Shown here one piece after another: positions 1 to 5,130 of a DNA stretch of 5,923 bases. A model generated the notes under the pieces. It was not told the DNA's origin. It searched no databases and saw only the letters and a program-made list of their open reading frames with translations. The number at the start of each line of letters is the position of its first letter. The stretch's first letter is position 1. The DNA lies in contig JADFVC010000029.1 of NCBI GenBank assembly GCA_015222355.1, forward strand, positions 1-5,923. Direction: 5' to 3'. Made by a program: the position numbers and the translations under genes. Source of the DNA: Chloroflexota bacterium (GTDB taxonomy: Bacteria; Desulfobacterota; Desulfuromonadia; Desulfuromonadales; Geopsychrobacteraceae).

Positions 1-300
1 TATCCCGATTCCGCTATATATGAAGAGGATTCTGTCGTTACCGGACAAGTCGAGGCACGGCTAGAGTCACGATTGGCCGCTAGAGTTATACTTTTAGTCA
101 AAAAGGTTGAAGCTGGTAAGGCTCAGCTGGCGACAGGACTGGGTCACAAAACCGTGTCGGGCGAATTGCACAAGCAAATCAGGCGACTATTGGATCTTGA
201 ACTGATAGAAATGACCATCCCCGACAAACCCAACAGCCGTTTGCAAAAGTACCGGCTGACCGATGAGGGGAAACGGTTGCTGAAGTCTATGCAGACATAA
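1..300 (+). CDS. C-terminal winged-helix end of an AlbA_2/RecG-like or Fic-type regulator (5' end outside window)
   Basis: The frame is open from the first base to a TAA at 298-300, giving 99 residues, so the gene starts upstream of the window. A TTG at 73 could be read as a start but the coding sense clearly continues to its left. The residues VTGQVEARL near the left edge resemble the Val-Thr-Gly-Gln repeats that link domains in AlbA_2/AAA_4 'ATP-dependent helicase RecG-like' proteins. They are followed by a helix-turn-helix-like stretch and a wing ending in LIEMTIPDKPNSRLQKYRLT, a segment I recognise as typical of the C-terminal winged helix of that family and of some Fic proteins. The expected role is DNA binding at the tail of a larger regulator. 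Which N-terminal domain it carries (AlbA_2 ATP-binding or Fic) cannot be seen. This stretch is more AT-rich than the genes to the right. Confidence 0.75.
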   Translation, partial: YPDSAIYEEDSVVTGQVEARLESRLAARVILLVKKVEAGKAQLATGLGHKTVSGELHKQIRRLLDLELIEMTIPDKPNSRLQKYRLTDEGKRLLKSMQT

Positions 301-314
301 TGGCAGGATAAGAA

Positions 315-540
315 ATGGAACTAAAAACAGAGATACAACAACGCCTCCAGGCCTTCGCTGGCTCATGGGGCACAGCTTTTGCCGTTGACCGAAGCGCTCA
401 AACGGCTTGAAGAACAGACGGGAAAAGCATCGTTGAATTCAAACAGGGCATTATCAGGAAAAGAGTCATACGGAGGCTTGACCCATCTGCACGCGATTAG
501 CAGGGTGCTGACAACGGGGGTGTTAGTATGGACAGCATGA
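315..540 (+). pseudogene. Possible frame-shifted gene remnant between the regulator and the RAYT
   Basis: I see no intact gene in 301-527. An ATG at 315 opens a 31-codon frame (MELKTEIQQRLQAFAG...) that ends at TGA 408-410. The neighbouring frame is open from 325 to a TGA at 538-540 and from about 358 reads LPLTEALKRLEEQTGKASL and onward, which also looks protein-like (amphipathic, Glu/Lys/Leu-rich). Joining the two near 350-360 gives a continuous chain of about 75 residues, which suggests a single-base indel in a former small gene or the decayed 5' end of a larger one. The opening residues faintly recall the N-terminus of restriction-modification methylase proteins, but that is too weak to name. 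There is no clear Shine-Dalgarno sequence before 315. The alternative is plain non-coding spacer with chance open frames. Confidence 0.25.
516..520 (+). promoter_or_regulatory. Probable ribosome binding site deciding the RAYT start
   Basis: A GGGGG run lies 7 bases before the ATG at 528 and 16 bases before a second in-frame ATG at 537. The spacing favours 528, although related proteins often begin with the MSGYNP-like residues that follow the second ATG. An in-frame stop at 498-500 excludes starts much further upstream. Confidence 0.4.
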
Positions 541-1079
541 GTGGATACAATCCCGACAAACATCACCGACGTTCCATCCGTCTGAAAAATTATGATTATT
601 CTCAAAACGGCTCATATTTCTTGACGTTATGCACGTTTGACCGCAGTTGCTATTTCGAACAATTCGGGCAACTGTGTCAAATTGTTGAGGCACAGTGGCA
701 GAGTCTACCGGAGCGATTTTCGGGTGTGGTGCTGGACGAATACGTGGTCATGCCCAATCATTTTCACGGAATAATTGTTCTCTGCAGGGATACCCCTTGC
801 GGGTATCCTGGTTCGTCGAATCATCTGGGCAACATTGTTGGTTCGTTCAAATCGTTGTGTGTTAACGCTTGGCTGAAGATCATCAATTCTGAGAAGATCA
901 ATGCAAGAGGAAAGTTTTGGCAGGGCAATTATTACGAGCACATTATTCGTAACGACAGCGAAATGGAACGAATTCGTCGATACATTGCTGAGAATCCCCT
1001 GCGGTGGTCCCTCGATCAGGAGAATCCAGGCTACAACAAACATCAAGAACAGCAAAAAGCCGAACCATGGATGATGTAG
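528..1079 (+). CDS. REP-associated tyrosine transposase (RAYT, Y1_Tnp/IS200-like family)
   Basis: This 183-residue protein belongs to the single-tyrosine HUH nucleases that cut and join single-stranded DNA at REP hairpins. The start region HHRRSIRLKNYDY and the segment SYFLTLCTFDRSCYF are the usual first strand of the family. The HUH metal-binding motif is PNHFHG with H78 and H80. The helix carrying the nucleophile is in FWQGNYYEHIIRND, with Y135 and Y136 as candidate catalytic residues, followed by the family signature RRYIAENPLRW. The length is normal and there is no internal stop, so the protein may be active. Residues 87-95 (RDTPCGYPG) are encoded by a REP palindrome lying between the HUH strand and the next helix. 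That position is a variable loop, so the fold should survive. The TAG stop (1077-1079) overlaps a second, identical REP copy by two bases. The gene stands alone, probably transcribed from its own weak promoter. The role could be REP spread or a domesticated function; which of these is not visible. Confidence 0.93.
   Translation: MDSMSGYNPDKHHRRSIRLKNYDYSQNGSYFLTLCTFDRSCYFEQFGQLCQIVEAQWQSLPERFSGVVLDEYVVMPNHFHGIIVLCRDTPCGYPGSSNHLGNIVGSFKSLCVNAWLKIINSEKINARGKFWQGNYYEHIIRNDSEMERIRRYIAENPLRWSLDQENPGYNKHQEQQKAEPWMM
786..810 (+). repeat. REP palindrome, copy 1, inside the RAYT coding sequence
   Basis: The inverted arms GGATACCC (788-795) and GGGTATCC (801-808) are perfect 8-base complements around the loop CTTGC. 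The 25 bases 786-810 are identical to copy 2 at 1078-1102. The repeat starts at a codon boundary and is read through as RDTPCGYP plus the first base of the next codon, with no stop. Confidence 0.9.
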
Positions 1080-1102
1080 GGATACCCCTTGCGGGTATCC
1101 TG
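1078..1102 (+). repeat. REP palindrome, copy 2, overlapping the RAYT stop codon
   Basis: The arms GGATACCC (1080-1087) and GGGTATCC (1093-1100) flank the loop CTTGC, in the same orientation as copy 1 and identical to it over 25 bases. The last two bases of the RAYT TAG stop are the first two bases of the repeat. In RNA the hairpin would form directly behind the stop codon and could protect or terminate the transcript, although no T-tract follows. Confidence 0.9.
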
Positions 1103-1150
1103 ATATGCATCGCGATTGCAGAAAAACAACGCCGGTTAACCGCCCCAATC

Positions 1151-1163
1151 GGGCACCCGTAAG
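1151..1163 (-). repeat. Half REP copy next to copy 3
   Basis: GGGCACCCGTAAG at 1151-1163 matches GGGCACCCGCAAG at 1166-1178 with one mismatch, at an offset of 15 bases. It has one arm and the loop but no second arm, so it is a truncated or partly duplicated unit. Confidence 0.6.
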
Positions 1164-1188
1164 AAGGGCACCCGCAAGGGGTGCCCCT
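1164..1188 (-). repeat. REP palindrome, copy 3, inverted and diverged
   Basis: The arms GGGCACCC (1166-1173) and GGGTGCCC (1179-1186) pair perfectly around GCAAG. Read on the minus strand, the unit matches copies 1 and 2 at 20 of 25 positions. Four of the five differences are two complete base-pair replacements in the stem (A-T to G-C and T-A to C-G), so pairing is kept. Together with copy 2 it forms an inverted pair resembling a BIME. The spacer 1103-1150 holds no gene; it has a 10-base palindrome CGGTTAACCG at 1133-1142. Confidence 0.85.
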
Positions 1189-1222
1189 ACATGGTGTTTT
1201 ATGCAGATAACGAAGGTGTCAG

Positions 1223-3910
1223 ATGCAAAATAAGGTCTCTGCCAGGGAGCTGATTGCTGTCCTGATGCCGGACGGCTCCCTGCTGCTTGAGTGGGGGACG
1301 GCTGCCGGCAAAGCAGATAAAAGCAGTGTGCTGCTGCAACGGGAAATCTTCGCCACCTACAGCTCAGAGAGGCAGAGATGGCTGCTCTTTTTGGGTTTTT
1401 CCGACCCTGCCGTGGCCCTGCCGTCCTCTCTCGATTTCTGGCGGCGGTTCAGCGGGCTGTTTGTTCACCACCTGCGCTTGACCCCGGACCTGGAAGAGTT
1501 GCGCCACCTGGCTCAGGTTCCCCTGGCGGAGCAGGAGCTTACCGAGTTGCTGGAGGTCATCCCGGCGATGACCGGCGGGGAATATGTCAGCCCCGAACTC
1601 CTCTCTTCGTTGTGGTCAGAGTTAAATGAGACCTTTGCCACGGCAATCAGCGATTTCCCCGGCACTGTCGCCGATTTTATCCACCGTTTTTCACCGGACA
1701 GCCACCTGCTGGGCCGAATTTATTTTCATCTCGTGGAAAATAAAGACGCTGACGAGCCTTTTGCTTTTCTGGCGACCTATTCGACCAGGATGGGTGCGGA
1801 GGGACAATCAAAACACCTGCCGCTGAAATATGCTCTGCAGGAATACCGGGATGACAACGATAAATTGCTGGAACTGCTGGTCACCGTCCATGAGGTCGCC
1901 AGGGAGAGTGAGCTTATCGCCGGGCTGCTGGAGAGCAACGAACTCTTCTCTCCCTTGGCCTGGGATAGCGAGGATGCCTATACCTTTTTACAGGAGGTCC
2001 CGCTCTATGAGAAGGCGGGCATCCTCTGCCGCATTCCGGACTGGTGGAAGGCTCAGGGCGTCAGCGTCAGTCTCAGGGTCAGTCTGGGCGAGAGGGAGCC
2101 TGCCCTGGTGGGTATGACAGCGTTGCTTGATTTTACACCCCGGCTCATGCTGGGGGAGGAGGAGATCTCCGTTGCTGAGGTCAGGCGTCTGCTCGCCGAG
2201 GTGGAGGGTTTGGCCTTTATCAAAAACAAGTGGGTGGCCGTTGACCGGGAGCGGCTGGAACAAACCCTAGCCGCCTATGAAGAGGCGCAGAAACTGGCGG
2301 ACAGCGAAGGTCTGACCCTGTCCGAGGCCATGCGCTTGCAGCTCCAGCCCCAAGCCGGGCTGTTGAAGACGGCTGATGTTGCTGTCCTGGAAGTGGAGAA
2401 TGGCCAGTGGCTGCAATCGGTGTTCGCCAAGATGGCAAACCCCGGCCTGCTGCCGGAGGTGAACACGGATGATCATTTCAAGGCAAAGCTGCGGCCTTAT
2501 CAGCAGGATGGCCTGCGCTGGCTCTGCGGGCTCCATGGCCTTGGTTTTGGCTGTTGTCTGGCCGATGATATGGGCCTTGGCAAAACCGTTCAGGTGCTTG
2601 CTTTTTTCAATGTCCTGTCCGGGTCGAGGCCGACCCGGAAGAAATATGCCGCTTCCCTGCTGATCATTCCCGCCTCATTGCTGGCCAACTGGGATCAGGA
2701 GATCAAGCGATTCTGGCCGGACATGAAGGTCTTTCTGGCCCATCCGGCGATGCACAAACCCCACAAGGTGTCGCTGCCGAGTGAAGAGACTCTGGACGGT
2801 CTGGATCTGGTCATCACCACCTATGCCCTGGCTCAGCGCTATGATTGGCTGATGGAATATAAGTGGCAGTATGTCATCCTGGATGAAGCGCAGGCGATTA
2901 AGAACCCCGGCACCAAGCAGACCAGGGCGGTGAAAAAAATTCCGGCGGTAAATCGCATTGTCATGACCGGTACGCCGGTGGAAAATCGCTTGAGCGATCT
3001 CTGGTCTCTCTTTGATTTTGTTAATCCCGGATTGCTGGGTACGGGCAAAGAATTTGCCTCCTTCAGTAAGGGGCTGGCCGATCACCCGGATGGCTATGGC
3101 CGGCTGCGCAGAATGATCTCTCCCTTTATCCTGCGGCGCTTAAAGAGCGACAAGTCGATCATCAACGATCTGCCCGACAAGGTGGAGATGAAGACTTGGG
3201 CCACCCTCAGCCGGAAGCAGGCGGTCATTTATCGGCAACTTGTTGACAATATCACCGAGATGCTGGAGACGACTGAGGGTATCCAGCGCAAGGGCATGAT
3301 CCTGGCGGCACTGACCAAATTCAAACAGATCTGCAATCATCCCGACCAATATGCCGGGGTGGACAGCTACAATGAAAAGGAGAGCGGTAAATTTGCCAGA
3401 TTGCGGGAGATCTGCACCACCATCTATGAAAAACGTGAACGGGTCCTGGTCTTCACCCAGTTCAAGGAGATGACGGCACCTCTGGCCCGGTTCCTGGAAG
3501 CGGTGTTCGAGCATCCCGGCCTTATCATCCATGGCAGCGTGCCGGTGGGGAAGCGAAAAAAAATCATCGAACAGTTTCAGTCCAGCGAGTATATTCCTTT
3601 CCTGGTGTTGTCACTGAAGGCGGGCGGGGTGGGGCTCAATCTCACCCGCGCCAACCATGTCATTCATTTTGACCGCTGGTGGAATCCGGCGGTGGAGAAT
3701 CAGGCCACCGACCGTGCTTTCCGTATCGGTCAACAGAAAAAGGTGATGGTACATAAATTTATCACCAAGGGAACCATTGAAGAAAAGATCGATGAGATGT
3801 TGACTAAAAAGGCCAAACTTTCTGACAATCTGGTGGCGGCCAGTGGCGAGGCCTGGCTTACAGAGATGAAGAACGATGAGCTTGCCGACCTGTTCAGTCT
3901 GACAAAATAG
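1223..3910 (+). CDS. SWI2/SNF2-family DNA-dependent ATPase (DEAD/DEAH superfamily 2)
   Basis: The 895-residue protein is a full-length bacterial SNF2 ATPase, expected to translocate along double-stranded DNA and displace or remodel bound proteins in the cytoplasm. The N-terminal ~400 residues are family-specific. They include a stretch resembling the SNF2-associated domain (DUF3670-like) around residues 234-276, with NELFSPLAW and IPDWW. The motor follows: RPYQQDGLRWL (424-434), Walker A DMGLGKT (449-455, K454), Walker B DEAQ (554-557), motif III MTGTP (581-585), motif IV VLVFTQF (741-747), motif V KAGGVGLNL (799-807), and motif VI QATDRAFRIGQ (827-837) with the arginine-finger candidates R831 and R834. 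No motor motif is missing. The C-terminus ends in DELADLFSL. An in-frame TAA at 1208-1210 fixes the start at 1223, and AAGGTG at 1213-1218 is a moderate ribosome site. No SWIM zinc finger is present in the chain; the gene for one follows after an inverted repeat. The precise role (repair, transcription recycling, defence) is not visible. Confidence 0.96.
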   Translation: MQNKVSARELIAVLMPDGSLLLEWGTAAGKADKSSVLLQREIFATYSSERQRWLLFLGFSDPAVALPSSLDFWRRFSGLFVHHLRLTPDLEELRHLAQVPLAEQELTELLEVIPAMTGGEYVSPELLSSLWSELNETFATAISDFPGTVADFIHRFSPDSHLLGRIYFHLVENKDADEPFAFLATYSTRMGAEGQSKHLPLKYALQEYRDDNDKLLELLVTVHEVARESELIAGLLESNELFSPLAWDSEDAYTFLQEVPLYEKAGILCRIPDWWKAQGVSVSLRVSLGEREPALVGMTALLDFTPRLMLGEEEISVAEVRRLLAEVEGLAFIKNKWVAVDRERLEQTLAAYEEAQKLADSEGLTLSEAMRLQLQPQAGLLKTADVAVLEVENGQWLQSVFAKMANPGLLPEVNTDDHFKAKLRPYQQDGLRWLCGLHGLGFGCCLADDMGLGKTVQVLAFFNVLSGSRPTRKKYAASLLIIPASLLANWDQEIKRFWPDMKVFLAHPAMHKPHKVSLPSEETLDGLDLVITTYALAQRYDWLMEYKWQYVILDEAQAIKNPGTKQTRAVKKIPAVNRIVMTGTPVENRLSDLWSLFDFVNPGLLGTGKEFASFSKGLADHPDGYGRLRRMISPFILRRLKSDKSIINDLPDKVEMKTWATLSRKQAVIYRQLVDNITEMLETTEGIQRKGMILAALTKFKQICNHPDQYAGVDSYNEKESGKFARLREICTTIYEKRERVLVFTQFKEMTAPLARFLEAVFEHPGLIIHGSVPVGKRKKIIEQFQSSEYIPFLVLSLKAGGVGLNLTRANHVIHFDRWWNPAVENQATDRAFRIGQQKKVMVHKFITKGTIEEKIDEMLTKKAKLSDNLVAASGEAWLTEMKNDELADLFSLTK

Positions 3911-4037
3911 GATGGCGTCGCAAAAAGTCCGACCTCCGGCGTTGCAGCGGTTTTTCAGGATATTGACATACTCTATGTATGCCTGTGCCCCTGAAAAACC
4001 ACTACGCCTTGGTGGACGAAATTTTTGCTCAGCCATC
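3911..4037. repeat. Long nested inverted repeat between the SNF2 and SWIM genes
   Basis: Complementary arms are nested symmetrically. GATGGC (3911-3916) pairs with GCCATC (4032-4037). GCAAAAA (3920-3926) pairs with TTTTTGC (4022-4028), after a 3x3 internal loop. GGCGT (3938-3942) pairs with ACGCC (4004-4008). The 11-base GGTTTTTCAGG (3949-3959) pairs with CCTGAAAAACC (3990-4000). An apical CATAC/GTATG hairpin lies at 3967-3981. The element begins at the base after the SNF2 stop codon. I believe near-identical units recur in deltaproteobacterial genomes, which would make it a dispersed MITE-like or REP-like element, but that is memory, not a search. A T8 run at 4044-4051 lies 6 bases past the outer arm, so partial termination between the two genes is possible. 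Confidence 0.8.
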
Positions 4038-4079
4038 TCATGCTTTTTTTTCGCGTGCGTCAAATAGAGAGAATTATCG

Positions 4080-5093
4080 ATGAATTATTATGAACATTAT
4101 CCCCAATATGTCACCGTGGCTGAAAAAAGAGCCAAGGCGGAAAAAAGGATCAAACAGCTACGGAAAAAGAACCCCGACCTGCGACCGGTCATTCTCCAAG
4201 GCCGGGCCCTGGCTCGGACCTGGTGGGGCAAGGCATGGAATAAAAACCTTGAAAGCTACGCCGATTACAGTAACCGCATCGGCCGGGGCCGCAGTTATGT
4301 CCGGCATCTGGCCGTGGTCGATCTGCAGATTGCTCCCGGCAAGGTAACGGCGCTTGTCCAGGGCTCCCGCGGCAAGCCCTACGAGGTACTGATCAGCATT
4401 GCCAAAATGAAGCAGCAGAACTGGCAGACCATCAAGAAAGAGTGTCAGTCCAGACTCTCCTCCCTACCTGATCTACTGGCCGGAAAATTCCCCAAGGGTC
4501 TGCAGGAAATTTTCATGATCCAAGGCAAAGGGCTATTCCCCACCCCGACAGAAATAGCCTTTGACTGCAGTTGCCCGGACTGGGCCTCCATGTGTAAACA
4601 TATTGCCGCCGCTCTCTATGGCGTCGGCGTGCGCCTCGATGAAGATCCGGCCCTGTTTTTCACCTTACGACAAGCGGCTCTGAATGACCTGGTCAGCCAG
4701 GCGGTACAGGGCAAGACCGCCAGCATTTTGGGGGAAGACACGGCAAAGGGCAGCAAGGTTATTGCTGATGATAAACTGGCCGATCTGTTCGGCATTGAGA
4801 TGGATGATTTTGGTTCCGCCACGCCAACGAAGGGGCAGGCGAAGAGACGCAAACCCGCGACCAAAAAAACAACCAAATCAATGAAAACGGCTGCGCAAGA
4901 CGGCTTGCAGGGCCATCCCACGGCCACTGCGCTGGTTGTCCATTGTATAGCCGGCAGCAAGGGCGGACTCAGTATCAAAGACCTGCAGCAGGCCACAGGT
5001 TTTCCGGCCGGGAAGCTGTATGGTATCCTGGCCCGCTTGAAGCAGACGGGCCGGGTGAAGAACCCGGCGCACGGCATTTATTGTCGAATCTGA
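4080..5093 (+). CDS. SWIM zinc-finger protein with C-terminal winged-helix-like domain, partner of the SNF2 ATPase
   Basis: The 337-residue protein has three parts. Residues 1-155 carry a conserved-looking N-terminal region with RALARTWWGKAWNKNLESY and GRSYVRHLAV, typical of SWIM proteins encoded next to SNF2 genes. The SWIM motif is CSCPDWASMCKHIAA, with ligands C163, C165, C172 and H174 fitting CxCx(n)CxH. It is expected to bind one zinc ion and contact DNA or protein. Residues 230-239 (DDKLADLFGI) precede a Lys/Arg-rich linker at about 251-269 that could bind DNA. The last ~55 residues (ALVVHCIAG... LSIKDLQQATG... LYGILARLKQTGRVKN) look like a helix-turn-helix or winged helix. An in-frame TAG at 4065-4067 limits the start to the ATG at 4080, with an AGAGAG ribosome site at 4066-4071. 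It lies 169 bases behind the SNF2 gene on the same strand, probably co-transcribed through the inverted repeat. SWIM domains are known to be associated with bacterial SWI2/SNF2 ATPases; direct partnership here is inference. Confidence 0.9.
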   Translation: MNYYEHYPQYVTVAEKRAKAEKRIKQLRKKNPDLRPVILQGRALARTWWGKAWNKNLESYADYSNRIGRGRSYVRHLAVVDLQIAPGKVTALVQGSRGKPYEVLISIAKMKQQNWQTIKKECQSRLSSLPDLLAGKFPKGLQEIFMIQGKGLFPTPTEIAFDCSCPDWASMCKHIAAALYGVGVRLDEDPALFFTLRQAALNDLVSQAVQGKTASILGEDTAKGSKVIADDKLADLFGIEMDDFGSATPTKGQAKRRKPATKKTTKSMKTAAQDGLQGHPTATALVVHCIAGSKGGLSIKDLQQATGFPAGKLYGILARLKQTGRVKNPAHGIYCRI

Positions 5094-5130
5094 AGCGCGC
5101 CGATGAAGAGTAAAGGGGGAACTGATAAAA

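Larger units (their letters stand above)
528..1188 (+). mobile_element. RAYT gene with its associated REP palindromes (REPtron-like unit)
   Basis: The unit consists of the Y1-transposase gene at 528-1079, two identical 25-base REP copies (786-810 and 1078-1102), an inverted diverged copy (1164-1188) and a half copy (1151-1163). RAYTs are known as single-copy domesticated relatives of IS200/IS605 transposases whose flanking palindromes resemble the REPs dispersed in the genome; the grouping here follows that pattern. No IS200-type end hairpin or target duplication is visible to the left of the gene, so the exact left border is unknown. Confidence 0.65.

Noticed and set aside
705..1148. Minus-strand open frame of 147 residues over the RAYT and REPs
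   Set aside because: It is antisense to the conserved RAYT core and reads through palindromes; there are no family features.
786..1188. Possible CRISPR-like repeat array
   Set aside because: There are only three palindromic units in mixed orientation with unequal spacing (267 and 61 bases), one inside a gene. The RAYT context explains them as REPs.
1103..1222. Sigma-70 promoter for the SNF2 gene
   Set aside because: A TTGCAG at 1116-1121 has no good -10 at proper spacing, and AT-rich hexamers near 1197-1210 lack a -35 partner; nothing convincing enough to annotate.
2675..3085. Minus-strand open frame of 136 residues inside the SNF2 gene
   Set aside because: It overlaps the Walker B and motif III region of a clearly real gene, and its composition is that of reverse-complemented coding sequence.
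4044..4051. T8 run as an intrinsic terminator with the long inverted repeat
   Set aside because: The run is 6 bases away from the outer arm and the stem is interrupted by loops, so it is not a canonical terminator; partial termination remains possible.
3611..4063. Minus-strand open frame of 150 residues across the SNF2 end and the inverted repeat
   Set aside because: It is antisense to the conserved SNF2 motifs V and VI and then runs through the repeat element; it has no recognisable domain and looks like a shadow.
5050..5068. 7-bp GC-rich hairpin near the end of the SWIM gene, possible terminator
   Set aside because: It lies inside the coding sequence before the stop and has no T-run after it; probably chance in GC-rich codons.
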